Shown: positions 45,226 through 55,642 of the stretch, piece after piece
Numbering within the stretch: position 1 is the first letter of the stretch
How the letters are laid out: every line of letters begins with the position of its first letter
NCBI RefSeq assembly: GCF_943733665.1
Contig: NZ_OX030782.1
Span: 1,452,501 to 1,516,500, forward strand
Length of the DNA stretch: 64,000 nucleotides
Origin: Aquimarina sp. Aq107
GTDB taxonomy: Bacteria; Bacteroidota; Bacteroidia; Flavobacteriales; Flavobacteriaceae
Direction of reading: 5' to 3'
Notes under the pieces: model-generated
Databases searched by the model: none
What the model was told of the DNA's origin: nothing
The model's input: the letters and a program-made list of their open reading frames with translations, nothing else
Program-made: the position numbers and the translations under genes

Positions 45226-47423
45226 ATATTTTTTGGGATTGTAATAATGAATTTTGTTCCCTGATTCAATTTACTTATTACTTTTATTTTTCCTCCAAGG
45301 ATTTCAATATATCTTTTTGATAAACTTAAACCAATTCCGGTTCCTTCGTACTTTCTGCTTAGACCAATACTTTCCTGTATAAAAGGATCGAATATCTTTT
45401 TCAAACTATCTTTTCCTATGCCAATTCCAGAATCCTTTATTGTAATTTTTATTTTTTCTTCTTCTCCTTGTACTTTAACCAATACCTTTCCTTTATCTGT
45501 ATATTTAATAGAGTTATGAATGATGTTGTTTATAGCAGTTCGAAAAATATCTTCATCTATCGAAGCGGATGGACAGTTTTCATCAAGTTTTAAAACGTAA
45601 TTTAGATTTTTAGAGTTGGCAAAATGTCGATATTCTCTATAAGAAGTCTCTATGGTGTAATTCATATCAACTTCTTTATAGTTTAGATTTTTCTGAATTG
45701 TTTCTATTTCACTAAAATGGGATAAATTATTTATCGTAGCAAGAAGCCTTTCTTTGCTTTCATCAAGATATGCACTCAATTTTTTTCGCTCTTCAGGGTT
45801 TTCTTCACCTGATAATAAGATATTGCTTATTGTAACAATTCCATTAAGTGGTGTTCTTATTTCGTGACTAAAATTAGATAGAATGTTAGATTTTAGATTA
45901 CTTAACTCCTGTTCTTTTATATGAGCTTCTTTTCTAGCAATTTCTGCCGTTTTTTGCTCCGTTATATCATGAAAACTAACTAAGATAGAATTTACTTTAT
46001 TTTCTTCATCTTTAATAGGAGTGTATTTGGATTCTAACCATTGAGACGCCCCTTTATATGTTGTTCTTTCTATTTCTTTTTTTACAGTATTGCCTTTTAA
46101 AGCTTCATTAAATTCGTGAAAAAATGTTGTTTTAAAATTTACAGGCATTACTTCTATAAAAAGAGTAGGTTCTTTTGTAGGATCTACGTTAAAATCTCTT
46201 TTTATAATTTTTAGAGAATCTTCATCAGCCATTAGGATTTCTCCAGAAGTATTTAATAAAACGGTATAAGCAAAACCGTTATTTATCATAGCCAATAATC
46301 TACGATGGTTTTCTGCTATAGTATGTTCATTCAATTTTCGTTGATGAACATCTATAAGATTACCAATCATTCTGGTAGTTTTATTGTCTTTATCCTTTTT
46401 ACGATACCCGTGAATTTCGTAATACCTATAATCTCCTTCTTTGTTTCTTATTCTATAATGATTAAAATAATGATTCCCAGGCTTTTTTAGACCTTGAATA
46501 TGTCTTGTGATAGAATCTTCTAAATCATCAGGATGAACTAATTCTTGGAGTAATGCGGGAGATATAAAATCTTTATCTAATGGTAAACCAAGCATTTTTT
46601 TGAAATCCGTACTATAGTATGTAGCATTAATATCAAAATGATGATCAAATAAACCAGAGCGTATACCTTTTAATGCTAGACGTTTAGTCTCTTCGTTATA
46701 TTTTAATTTTTCTAGATAATTCTGTCGTTCTGTTATATCTGCAAAACTTCCATTGATAAAAACTACCTTGTCATTGTGAATAATTGGTTCTCCTAAGACT
46801 CTAATCCATTTTTCTGTACCTTTTTCTGTAATTATTTTTTCTGTGTAATCTGTCGGCTTTTTGTTGATTAGATCTTCAAGAAACTTCCAAATTTTAGGTC
46901 TTGATTCTGGGCGATAATAACTTATTGCTTTTTCCATTGTTATTGGTGTCCCAGGTTCTAAGTCATGTAAATTGTAGCATTCTTTTGAAAAAAACATTTC
47001 TTCACTAATTGGATTGTAATACCATGCACCAGTTTTGGTTAGTTTGGATAATGAAATAAGCGAATAATGTTCTTTGTTTTCTTCTGTAATATCAATTCCA
47101 GAGGCATAAATAAGATCTTCATACAAGATGAAATCAAATTTTAATGTCAATATCCCACTGCTAGAGTTAGGAGAAAATCGAAATGTATAGTTTTGTGGTG
47201 ATTTAAGATTACAGCATTTTGATATGATTTCTTCAAACTTACTTTCTTCTTCATCTATAATAAAATCTCTAATAGACGTCCCTATTATCTGATCATTAGG
47301 TAGTTGGAATAATAATTCACTACGCTTATTGGCATAATGTACTTTTCCTTCTTTATCTATAATAATAAGATAAAGCATTGTTTTTTCTGTCAAAGTAACG
47401 AACTCTTGTCCCGTAAATGCCAT
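45222..47423 (-). CDS. Multi-PAS cytosolic histidine kinase
   Basis: A kinase of 733 residues without membrane segments. Four PAS-like regions (about 12-115, 120-235, 240-365 and 370-490, with DITE or DVHQ ends and HPDD, typical of PAS/PAC) are followed by HisKA with phosphoacceptor His520 in FSHEIRTPLNG and HATPase_c (NNIIHNSIKYTD; GTGIGLSLSKR). It probably senses a small ligand or redox state in the cytosol. A receiver gene follows with a 4-base overlap. A palindrome also found upstream of the TSP3 lipoprotein lies about 50 bases before the start. It sits between the sheath genes and the vgrG operon but points the other way. Confidence 0.92.
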   Translation of the reverse strand: MAFTGQEFVTLTEKTMLYLIIIDKEGKVHYANKRSELLFQLPNDQIIGTSIRDFIIDEEESKFEEIISKCCNLKSPQNYTFRFSPNSSSGILTLKFDFILYEDLIYASGIDITEENKEHYSLISLSKLTKTGAWYYNPISEEMFFSKECYNLHDLEPGTPITMEKAISYYRPESRPKIWKFLEDLINKKPTDYTEKIITEKGTEKWIRVLGEPIIHNDKVVFINGSFADITERQNYLEKLKYNEETKRLALKGIRSGLFDHHFDINATYYSTDFKKMLGLPLDKDFISPALLQELVHPDDLEDSITRHIQGLKKPGNHYFNHYRIRNKEGDYRYYEIHGYRKKDKDNKTTRMIGNLIDVHQRKLNEHTIAENHRRLLAMINNGFAYTVLLNTSGEILMADEDSLKIIKRDFNVDPTKEPTLFIEVMPVNFKTTFFHEFNEALKGNTVKKEIERTTYKGASQWLESKYTPIKDEENKVNSILVSFHDITEQKTAEIARKEAHIKEQELSNLKSNILSNFSHEIRTPLNGIVTISNILLSGEENPEERKKLSAYLDESKERLLATINNLSHFSEIETIQKNLNYKEVDMNYTIETSYREYRHFANSKNLNYVLKLDENCPSASIDEDIFRTAINNIIHNSIKYTDKGKVLVKVQGEEEKIKITIKDSGIGIGKDSLKKIFDPFIQESIGLSRKYEGTGIGLSLSKRYIEILGGKIKVISKLNQGTKFIITIPKNI

Positions 47424-47470
47424 AAATAATGTAGGTGATTAGCTTTTTAAAGTTACAAAAATGATTTATA

Positions 47471-47483
47471 TAACGAAACGTTA
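47471..47483. promoter_or_regulatory. Palindrome TAACG-N3-CGTTA upstream of the PAS kinase
   Basis: The sequence TAACGAAACGTTA has perfect 5-bp arms around AAA and lies about 48 bases before the kinase ATG. With the copy at 16345-16357 it forms a pair of identical operators in front of unrelated genes. Confidence 0.4.
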
Positions 47484-47573
47484 AACCTTTTTATATCCAA
47501 TTATCGTGTCTTTTAGATTTTTAAAAAAAGTATTTTTATAAATTATTTGTACATATTGATGTATGAGAAATAA

Positions 47574-47969
47574 TTATTTTGGTCTTTTTATAAATCTGTA
47601 AATCAGGGTAATAACACCAAATAAAATAAGGATGTATAGTCCATACGATTGCCAAAAAGAGCCGCTTTTAGTAGTAAGTAGGAGCGGAGTTTCTTTGTTA
47701 TATAATATTTGAATTTTATCCCCTTCATTATCTAAAGGACCTATAAACGGAATGTGCATTAATTTTACTGTACTGGTCAAGCTATCTCCCTCTAAAGTTT
47801 TATAAGCGACTTTTGCAGTTGCAGAGGATCTACGAGATTTAATTTTAAAATTAATTTCTTTAATGATTGCTTCTGTTTCAATATATTCTGTAGTATCATC
47901 TTGAGCAAAAAGTGAAAAAGAAAAGCAAATAAAAAGAATATGTATGTAATAGATTTTAAAATTTTTCAT
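47574..47969 (-). CDS. DUF3592-type membrane protein
   Basis: A protein of 131 residues with signal peptide (SFSLFAQ), a beta-rich extracytoplasmic part (SSATAKVAYKTLEGDSLTSTV and GDKIQILYNKETP, the DUF3592 pattern) and one C-terminal membrane helix (about 107-125). Its function is unknown. It lies 150 bases upstream of the PAS kinase with no clear joint promoter. The 265 bases before it to the TPR kinase hold divergent promoters that I cannot place exactly. Confidence 0.7.
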   Translation of the reverse strand: MKNFKIYYIHILFICFSFSLFAQDDTTEYIETEAIIKEINFKIKSRRSSATAKVAYKTLEGDSLTSTVKLMHIPFIGPLDNEGDKIQILYNKETPLLLTTKSGSFWQSYGLYILILFGVITLIYRFIKRPK

Positions 47970-48234
47970 TGTTGGTTAATTAGAATTTTAAATATACTAT
48001 TTCAAGATAAGATTAGGAAATAAAATAAGGTGCTATCGTTAAGATTTGTTTTTACAATTGTTTTATTACTTTTTATAATATAGGTATTAAGTGATCGAGG
48101 TATGAAAAAGGCGTATAGCAAACACTAATACTAAAATTTATGTAAGAATAAAGCTACTTAATATGATGTATTTATTATTTTTTGTGTATTTTGATGGAGT
48201 AATAAGTATTTTATCTATATTCAAAATAGAATTT

Positions 48235-50214
48235 ATGAAAAAAATAATTATCATTAGCTGTTTAGTTACGATAGTATGTAACTATCATGGTTTTTCTCAA
48301 CAAAAGGCATTAGATAGTATATTACCAACAATAGTAACGCAGAAAGATTCTGTGGTTTTCGATGTTGCCATGAAACATTTTGAAAAAATATGGAGACAGA
48401 AACAATTTGAAACAGCCTTATCCTATGAAGATAAACTTCTTTCTATCTCTAATAATATACAATATGATAGAGGAATTGGAGATGTATATCAGCATATAGG
48501 TAATATATATAACTTTACGCAAAAGCATATAAAAGCCTTTTATAACTACGATAAAGCCGAGGCTTATTTTAAAAAAGCAAATCATCAAAGAGGTCTTGCC
48601 ATAATCAATAATAATAAATCAACGATAGAACAAGGGAGAGGTAACTCTGAAAAAGCCATACATTACATATTGGAAGCAAATTTATATTTTGAACGAGTTC
48701 ATGATAGTTTGGTTTTATCCAGTACCTATAACAATTTGGCTAATATTTACTCTAATATCGATAACTACAAATTAGCTGAAGAATATTATAAAAAATCTAT
48801 TGATTTAAAGAAAAAATTTAATCCTAAAAAGACCAGTTCATCATTAAATAATTTAGCGCTTCTGTATACCGAGCAAGGAAAGAATGAGGAGGCAAAAAAA
48901 TTAATTCAGGAATCGTTAGAGATTAGTAAGAAAAATGATAATACTTTGGATAGATCGATGGTTTATAATAGATTGGCTTCATTGTTTTTGATAGATAAAG
49001 AGTATGCTATATCAAAGAAGTACTATGATTCTTCATATGATAATGCAATAAAAGCTCAAAATAATAGAGTAGCGGCTAATGTAAAGCAGCAACAGGGATT
49101 AATTGCTATTAGAGTTAAAAAATACAAAGAAGCTGAAAAACTTTTAAAAGAAGCCAGAGAAGAACTGTCAAAATTGGAATCTCCACCTTTACTTTTAACT
49201 AATTATCGATATTCGGCAATTTTAGATTCTGCAAGAAATAACTTTGCTTCTGCTTTTGCTTGGCAAACAAAATATCAGAAGATAGCAGATCAAAGTTCAG
49301 TGAATGAAACTACCAAAAAAGTATCAAAGGCAGAAATTCGTTATAAGTCGGAATTAGAGCAACTTAAACTCCTTGAAGCTCAGAAAAAAAGAGAATTACA
49401 GACAAAAGAAGAATTAGTAAGATATAGGATTTTTACTTTTATCAGTTTAGGAGTTTCCATATTGATTGGTGTTTTTTTAGTATTTGTAATAAAAACACGG
49501 AAGGAAAGAAAAAGGTATATTAAAGAATTGAATACTTCTAATGAGGTGAAGAACAAACTTTTTTCTATTATTTCTCACGACCTTAAAAATGAGATACACG
49601 GACTTGATTCAATGCTAAATTTATTAGAAGAAGATGCAATTTCTAAAGAACAATTTCAAGAAGTAGTCCCTTTATTGGCTAATAAAACGCATCAAACATC
49701 TACTATGTTGAATAACTTATTGAACTGGTCTAAATCGCAACTAAAAGAATTAAATGCCAGACCAACTACCTTTAGTGTTCAAGAAGTCATTGAGAGCAAG
49801 TTTGAGTTTTTTGAACCAAAAGCAGCTAGTAAAAAAATAAAACTGAATAATCACTTAGATGCTAGCATTGTCTATGCAGATAAAGATATGTTTTCTATTG
49901 TATCGCAGAATTTGTTGGCAAATGCTATTAAATTTTGTAAACCGGGAGATTCTATTACATTACGATCTGAGGAAAAAGATGAACATTTAGAAATTAGTTT
50001 TCAGGATACAGGTATAGGTATTCCTGAAGAAAATTTAAACAGATTATTTTCTGAAGATACATTTACAACAGAGGGAACTGCAAAAGAAAAAGGAACTGGT
50101 CTTGGACTACGAATTTGTAAAGAACTAATAGAACTTAATAAAGGTGTTATTGGGGTAAAAAGTATTCTAGGTCAAGGTAGTACCTTTAGTGTTTTATTAC
50201 CCAAAGCATCCTAA
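48235..50214 (+). CDS. TPR-sensor histidine kinase without receiver
   Basis: A membrane kinase of 659 residues. Order: signal peptide (VTIVCNYHGFSQ), TPR repeats (about 40-345; AIHYILEANLYFERV, LANIYSNIDNYKLAEEYYKKS, shown in part), coiled linker, one membrane helix (about 398-419), HisKA with His448 in ISHDLKNEI, and HATPase_c with NLLANAIKFC and GTGLGLRICKEL. It lacks the receiver found in the similar kinase at 685-2901, so phosphate must go to a separate regulator. I start it at the ATG at 48235 because the longer frame has no cleavable signal. Confidence 0.92.
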   Translation: MKKIIIISCLVTIVCNYHGFSQQKALDSILPTIVTQKDSVVFDVAMKHFEKIWRQKQFETALSYEDKLLSISNNIQYDRGIGDVYQHIGNIYNFTQKHIKAFYNYDKAEAYFKKANHQRGLAIINNNKSTIEQGRGNSEKAIHYILEANLYFERVHDSLVLSSTYNNLANIYSNIDNYKLAEEYYKKSIDLKKKFNPKKTSSSLNNLALLYTEQGKNEEAKKLIQESLEISKKNDNTLDRSMVYNRLASLFLIDKEYAISKKYYDSSYDNAIKAQNNRVAANVKQQQGLIAIRVKKYKEAEKLLKEAREELSKLESPPLLLTNYRYSAILDSARNNFASAFAWQTKYQKIADQSSVNETTKKVSKAEIRYKSELEQLKLLEAQKKRELQTKEELVRYRIFTFISLGVSILIGVFLVFVIKTRKERKRYIKELNTSNEVKNKLFSIISHDLKNEIHGLDSMLNLLEEDAISKEQFQEVVPLLANKTHQTSTMLNNLLNWSKSQLKELNARPTTFSVQEVIESKFEFFEPKAASKKIKLNNHLDASIVYADKDMFSIVSQNLLANAIKFCKPGDSITLRSEEKDEHLEISFQDTGIGIPEENLNRLFSEDTFTTEGTAKEKGTGLGLRICKELIELNKGVIGVKSILGQGSTFSVLLPKAS

Positions 50215-50332
50215 TTAAGAATCGCTAATATTATTATGTTTACTATCAATTAGATACAGATCTTTTTATTGGTTAATTATGTTGATTATAGAATTTGGAT
50301 TTTTTACCTAAGATATTTTAATCAAGGCTATA

Positions 50333-50788
50333 TTATTCTTTTTTTGCTCTCCAAAATTTAATTATTTTTTTGATCTGAATATCACCTTTTGGAATGTAGG
50401 GTGGATATCTATTATCATCGGTACTATCTTTTTCTTCTTTATTACCAAAGATATCTATTAAAGTAGGATTACTTTGATCTCCATATTCAAATTTAGTCGT
50501 TTCATTTTCAGGAGGTATGAAGTTCTTATTTTTATCTTTTACATCCCAGTTGCCCTCTTTACCAAGCCAAAACAGAGAATGGGAATCAATAATTTGAGGT
50601 TGAAGAAGTCTAGAATCATAATTTATATTTAAATATTCATTTGGGTTATCACCAATATGATTAAAGATCTCTATGCAATGACCTATGCTTAGTTTAGATA
50701 ATACTCTTGCAAATCCATATTCATTATTACCTAAATAAATACTTAAAATATCACCGTTTTTTAGTTTTATTTTTTTTTGCTTTGGCAT
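50333..50788 (-). CDS. Imm26-family immunity protein
   Basis: A cytosolic protein of 151 residues. The N-terminus KLKNGDILSIYLGNNEYGFARVLS matches Imm26 (shown by its first part), and the middle contains the expected second sheet ending in WLGKEGNWDV. Imm26 proteins protect against polymorphic toxins. It lies downstream of the Rhs gene and the first immunity gene, separated from the latter by 122 bases. It could guard against a toxin that was replaced at the Rhs C-terminus, or against toxins of neighbours. Confidence 0.75.
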   Translation of the reverse strand: MPKQKKIKLKNGDILSIYLGNNEYGFARVLSKLSIGHCIEIFNHIGDNPNEYLNINYDSRLLQPQIIDSHSLFWLGKEGNWDVKDKNKNFIPPENETTKFEYGDQSNPTLIDIFGNKEEKDSTDDNRYPPYIPKGDIQIKKIIKFWRAKKE

Positions 50789-50910
50789 ATTTTGTTTCTG
50801 AATATTTATCTCAAAAAAACTATTAATCTTGTATAATTTTTATGTTGTTGCCTTTAGCTGTAGCTGAAAATATTTTTTTTCAATTTTCTTGTAGGTTATC
50901 ATGTCTTAAA

Positions 50911-51531
50911 CTACCAACTAGCTTCCATTTTTTTTATGATTTCTGGTTTTGATTTTTCAGTATCTAACGAGTTTTCTTTAAACCATTGTATAGCAGTACT
51001 TTTATCAGTAACAAGAAGATGCATTGCAGAAACCCGTACTTGGCGTCTTATTTTTTTAAACTTATGGTAATCATTAAGCCATTCATGTTTGTTGTTAATT
51101 TCTTTTAAAATACTTTCTAGTGTTGGAAACTTGTTGAATAAGTTAAAACCACCATCTTTAATATTTTCAATAATTTCATTTGCAACACTTTCTACTTGAT
51201 CCGAATTACTAATAGGGATTGAAATAAAATTGTTATCTGTATCTTTAAAGTGACCGATAGATCCGGTAATTATAGGATACGAATTTAGAAAATCCTGAAT
51301 TATCTTTTTGTCTAAAGAATTCACTTCCTTATAATAAATACCCGATGTGACACCTATATATGTTTGATCTGTATGCGGAGCTCTTCCTTTTCTGGAGGAA
51401 AAAGAAATCACTTCTTCTCTTTTATGAAGTTTTTCTTTCTTAATAAAATCGTTTTTACCTCTTTTTGTATATCCTTTATCCATTAAAAAAAGGCCTACTT
51501 TATCTTTTACGGCTTCTAAAAGTTCATTCAT
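50911..51531 (-). CDS. Probable immunity protein for the Rhs nuclease (DUF4304-like)
   Basis: A soluble protein of 206 residues. The N-terminal LFLMDKGYTKRGKNDFIKK resembles the start of DUF4304/immunity-type proteins, followed by beta strands (EVISFSSRKG, TYIGVTSGIYYKEV). It lies two bases after the Rhs stop codon, so it is co-expressed with the toxin and is the best candidate for its cognate immunity protein. The family match is weak; position is the main evidence. Confidence 0.6.
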   Translation of the reverse strand: MNELLEAVKDKVGLFLMDKGYTKRGKNDFIKKEKLHKREEVISFSSRKGRAPHTDQTYIGVTSGIYYKEVNSLDKKIIQDFLNSYPIITGSIGHFKDTDNNFISIPISNSDQVESVANEIIENIKDGGFNLFNKFPTLESILKEINNKHEWLNDYHKFKKIRRQVRVSAMHLLVTDKSTAIQWFKENSLDTEKSKPEIIKKMEASW

Positions 51532-51533
51532 GC

Positions 51534-54500
51534 TTAATTACATCTTATTACTGTTACTTTATCGATTCCATCTACTCCGGCTACTTTTGCTTTATTGCCA
51601 GTTGGAACTATATTGTGATTCCCGCTATTAACTTTTCCGTCAAAAGTTTTTTGAGCTTTTCCATATGATGCCGTTTGCGAATTTTTGACTTCAACACCAA
51701 TTATTTCTCCAGTATCTACATCTTGAACTACGATATCATATCTTCTGCGCTGTCCTGTATCTTGATCTTTGAAAGATATTTCTTCTCCAAGAACATCATA
51801 TTTTGGATCAGATTCAAAATCTTTTACAACATCAGCAGCTGCATCACTACCAGGTACAGAATCTCCAGGATTCTTTGGTAAAAATTTTCCTTGAGCATCT
51901 CTACCTTGCTCAGCCAAACCAAAAATATCAATCCAAGAATTAGTGTCTCTTACGTATGAATAATGATTTTTATTACCTCCTTTCAGACCCATCGGATCTT
52001 GACTTAAATACACTCCTTCATCAGCCGAATAATATCTAAATCGATTATAATATAAACCTGTTTCGATATCTTCATACTGACCTGGATATCTAAACGGACA
52101 ATCATTCAATGAACCTTTTACAAGTTTACGTACTTTTCCATAAATATCATACTCTACTTGCCAGGTTTTTTCTCCTTTGCTATTATACATCTCAACAGGA
52201 GTACCTAGGTAATCCGTTATGATAGAGTAGGAGTCTTCTGATGTTATCTTAGCAGCAGGTTTAAAAGTGCCTTCATCAAATACCCAAGTAATTAAATTTT
52301 CAATAGGTTCTGGTTTACTTTCTTTAAGCATACCATATTCATCTACTACTAATTCGGGTCTTTGATTGAGATCATATTTCCATTCATGGAGAGGTACGTT
52401 GCCGTCCCACACAAACCTTGTTATTTGCTTATTGGCCTTAGACAGGCTCAGGCTGACATCCTTTATCTTAGCGGTACGACGACCAAGTGCGTCGTATTCA
52501 AATTCAGTAGTGCTATTTTTTGGATCAGTAACTGATCGTAGCATTCCGTTGCCGTACCAAGAATATTCAAATGTGCCAGTGGCACTGATTTTGGTAATAA
52601 GATTTCCTTCGGCATCGTACTTAAATTTATTTCCATTGGCTTCCAGTAATTGTCCTCCAGTTCCATATTTTCGATCTCCTTTACTCTCAGTTCTGTATAA
52701 ATTACCTACTTCGTCTGGTAGTTTATAGTCAAACTGTTTGTTTTCATATCGTGCTCCTGCCAAATTATTGAACTCATCATAGCTATAGGCTACAGTTCCA
52801 TTGGTTAATTGATCTACCATTTTGGTGAGTCGATCATTTACGTTCCAGGTATAGGTACGATGACGCATTTCTTTATTGGCAGAGGTTACTTTGTGTTGTA
52901 TTGGTCTGCCCGCTTGATCATATTCGATATGATTAATGACACCACCAGGAAGCATTCTTTCTACTTCCATCCCTAGGCTATTGTGTGCAAATTGTGCATT
53001 CCAAGCTTTAGTTGATTCTTCAGTTTGAGATAGATTGCTAGCATTTATTTTTTCTACCAATCCAAGTTTATTTCTTGTCAACGCAATATTGGCTCCAAGA
53101 CTACTTGTAATGTTAGTTCGATTGCTTAAAGAGTCGTATTCACTTTCTACCAGGTGTCCGTCTTGATTTTCAGCAATTATGCGTCCTGAAGTATCTCGTA
53201 TGAGTTGCACACGACTATTTTCATTTACAGCTTCAATCAGATTACCGTTAAGATCATAACTATAGGTTTCCCATGTACCATCGCTGTATTCTGCTCTTGT
53301 AATTCTACCGTTAAAATCATATTCGTACTCCGTGTATTTATCATCGGGTCTATTTACTTTTAATACTTTTCCTGCTCGGTCCCGATCATATTTTCGGGTA
53401 AGTCCATCAAAACCAATTTCTCTAATAATTTCCCCTTTTTCATTTCTAGAAAAACGATAATATTCATTGTGCTCATTGGTAATGGTATTCAGTTGTTCTT
53501 CTGTATCATATTTAAAGTAAACTTTTCTACTATTTTCTTCTCGCATTTTGAGGCTTCCCATCGGAGTGTAGTCAAAATTAACTTCTCGTTTCTTTTGATC
53601 TATGGTCTGGATTATCTCATCATAGGCATTATACTTTAATTTAATAAGATTATTATCTGCTTGTCGTATTTGATAAATACGGTCTAATTCATCATAAAAG
53701 AATTGTTGTTGATGGTCTTCAGAATTTTTGGTATGTAGACATCTTCCCCAAGGGTCATATTCCCAAGTAGATTCAGCATTATTAGGTAGTGTTAATTTAT
53801 TTAGGTTATGATCTTCATCATAATTTAGAAAAGTCCTATTCCCTGCATTATCTCTTACTTCCTGAATTAACCCTTGGTTATTGTATTCAAAAGAGGTAAC
53901 GCCTCCATCTAATCCAATTACAGCGTGTAGACGGTCATTTTCAAAAGTTTTTACTACAGATCCTCCAGCTGGGTCTTTAGTAAGAACCAATCTATCTTTT
54001 TCGTCGTAAACAAATCCAATAACGGAACCATCAGGTTGATGTAAACCAATTAAATTTCCTCTATCATCATAACTATATCCAGTAATATTTCCTTCTTCAT
54101 CAATATCGCGATACGGTTCCATATATGGCGTATATTCATGGAAAATATGATCTCCCATTGGATCGGTAACTTGTGTACAAAGATTTTGATTGTTAAAGTA
54201 ATAGATACTCTCTTGATCTAGTGAATTGATAACTACATTATACCCTTTGTTATATTCAATTGTTCCTGATAATATGCCTCCATCTCCCCAGGTTCTAATA
54301 CATTTAGCACCAGTTGTTTTTCCGTCATATTCCCAATAGAATGCCTGGCCATTACGATCAGTTTTCTTTATCATTAGGTGATTTTCATATTCCATCACCG
54401 TTTTTTGATCTAATGCGTCAATAATTTCAATTAAATCTCCTTCTTCATTATAAGAATATTTTACTAGCGTTCTGGTTTCTCCCTGATGCGTAGCGGAAAC

Positions 54501-55640
54501 TTTAGTTATTTTGTTTTCTTCATTTAGATCTAAATCAATTCTTCTACCAGCAGTATCGATGATTTGTTCTAATTTATAAACAGCGTTATAAATGAATTGA
54601 ATTTCAAAACCTTCAGGATTTTTTAAACTTGTCGGTTTGTATAATGTATCCGTATATTTCTTAAATGTATATGTTTGTTGTGATTCATTGTCAATAACTT
54701 CATAGGTGCTACCATCAATAAAGGTAAGTGTTAGTTTTTCCGTTCTGTTATAAGAAGTTTCATTTTCTGTAAGCAACATTGGGAAAGAAGTTATTCTTCC
54801 ATCTGGTAATCGCATTACGATGGAATCCTCATCATAATCAACGTGTAATGAGAGATCATAATTGCAATGCATTCCATGTCCCATCATCCCTTCATATCCA
54901 GAATCTGAATACCAATTTCGTTCCCAACGAATAGGTATTGGTCCAGCTATGCTAAAATCTTCTCCTTCATATACCATACGACCTGTAATTAGGTCAACCG
55001 GTTCGAATCCCATTTTACACATTTTTTTACTAAGACCTTGTGTGGCAGGAAATTTCTTTAATACTTTATGATTTAATTTGGTCAATCCTTTTCCAGCTCC
55101 TTTCATAAGAGCACCAAAACCGTATGACATCACTAAAGCCATTAGCATTCCCATCAAATCTGGAGCATATGGTCCTCCAACATTAACAGGTTTTCCCATT
55201 GGTAAAGGAACACTCATTGAAGATGGTAGATACAAACTAGGAATTGGTTTCATCTTTTTTCCAGGAGTCAATGACAACGGCATCCCGATGTCATTACATG
55301 TCATTGTCATATATCCCGCAGGAGTAAAATAGGCATCTTCTGCGCTTACTTTTGTGCTTCCAAAAAAGTTCATAGAATCGTGACCAATCATCGGAGCCAT
55401 TGCAAACGGACCTCCCATAGGTATATGAACTACTGTTCCGATCATTCCTGCTGTTCCACTATTTCCTTTGGGAACACAGTTTACATTTACGGTAGATCCA
55501 ATAATAGGAACATAATCCATAGGATCAATAACCATACCTATGTATGGATGAGGAATTGGTATAGGAACTCCAGGCGGAACGATTATGATATGTATATCAA
55601 TTCCGATGACAGGAGTAAAGTGTTTACTTGCTAATAACAT
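51534..55640 (-). CDS. PAAR-like/Rhs T6SS effector with C-terminal nuclease
   Basis: A secreted effector of 1368 residues. The N-terminal part (about 1-200) is PAAR-like (PPGVPIPIPHPYIGMVIDP, VHIPMGGPF) and should cap the VgrG spike. DUF6531 starts near 212 (PVDLITGRMVY). YD/Rhs repeats (about 270-1150, for example YDELDRIYQIRQ) form the toxin cage, and the core ends with RFRYYSADEGVYLSQDP (1200-1216). The 125-residue C-terminus has Asp1302 in RRYDIVV and Glu1317-x-Lys1319 in GVEVKNS, the D...ExK pattern of PD-(D/E)XK nucleases, so it is likely a DNase. An immunity gene follows after two bases. The N-terminal protein lacks a signal peptide, as expected for T6SS cargo. Confidence 0.92.
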   Translation of the reverse strand: MLLASKHFTPVIGIDIHIIIVPPGVPIPIPHPYIGMVIDPMDYVPIIGSTVNVNCVPKGNSGTAGMIGTVVHIPMGGPFAMAPMIGHDSMNFFGSTKVSAEDAYFTPAGYMTMTCNDIGMPLSLTPGKKMKPIPSLYLPSSMSVPLPMGKPVNVGGPYAPDLMGMLMALVMSYGFGALMKGAGKGLTKLNHKVLKKFPATQGLSKKMCKMGFEPVDLITGRMVYEGEDFSIAGPIPIRWERNWYSDSGYEGMMGHGMHCNYDLSLHVDYDEDSIVMRLPDGRITSFPMLLTENETSYNRTEKLTLTFIDGSTYEVIDNESQQTYTFKKYTDTLYKPTSLKNPEGFEIQFIYNAVYKLEQIIDTAGRRIDLDLNEENKITKVSATHQGETRTLVKYSYNEEGDLIEIIDALDQKTVMEYENHLMIKKTDRNGQAFYWEYDGKTTGAKCIRTWGDGGILSGTIEYNKGYNVVINSLDQESIYYFNNQNLCTQVTDPMGDHIFHEYTPYMEPYRDIDEEGNITGYSYDDRGNLIGLHQPDGSVIGFVYDEKDRLVLTKDPAGGSVVKTFENDRLHAVIGLDGGVTSFEYNNQGLIQEVRDNAGNRTFLNYDEDHNLNKLTLPNNAESTWEYDPWGRCLHTKNSEDHQQQFFYDELDRIYQIRQADNNLIKLKYNAYDEIIQTIDQKKREVNFDYTPMGSLKMREENSRKVYFKYDTEEQLNTITNEHNEYYRFSRNEKGEIIREIGFDGLTRKYDRDRAGKVLKVNRPDDKYTEYEYDFNGRITRAEYSDGTWETYSYDLNGNLIEAVNENSRVQLIRDTSGRIIAENQDGHLVESEYDSLSNRTNITSSLGANIALTRNKLGLVEKINASNLSQTEESTKAWNAQFAHNSLGMEVERMLPGGVINHIEYDQAGRPIQHKVTSANKEMRHRTYTWNVNDRLTKMVDQLTNGTVAYSYDEFNNLAGARYENKQFDYKLPDEVGNLYRTESKGDRKYGTGGQLLEANGNKFKYDAEGNLITKISATGTFEYSWYGNGMLRSVTDPKNSTTEFEYDALGRRTAKIKDVSLSLSKANKQITRFVWDGNVPLHEWKYDLNQRPELVVDEYGMLKESKPEPIENLITWVFDEGTFKPAAKITSEDSYSIITDYLGTPVEMYNSKGEKTWQVEYDIYGKVRKLVKGSLNDCPFRYPGQYEDIETGLYYNRFRYYSADEGVYLSQDPMGLKGGNKNHYSYVRDTNSWIDIFGLAEQGRDAQGKFLPKNPGDSVPGSDAAADVVKDFESDPKYDVLGEEISFKDQDTGQRRRYDIVVQDVDTGEIIGVEVKNSQTASYGKAQKTFDGKVNSGNHNIVPTGNKAKVAGVDGIDKVTVIRCN

Positions 55641-55642
55641 AT

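Noticed and set aside
51534..55640. Rhs gene considered as part of a prophage or transposon
   Set aside because: No integrase, transposase or phage structural genes flank it and the operon is in the normal T6SS order.
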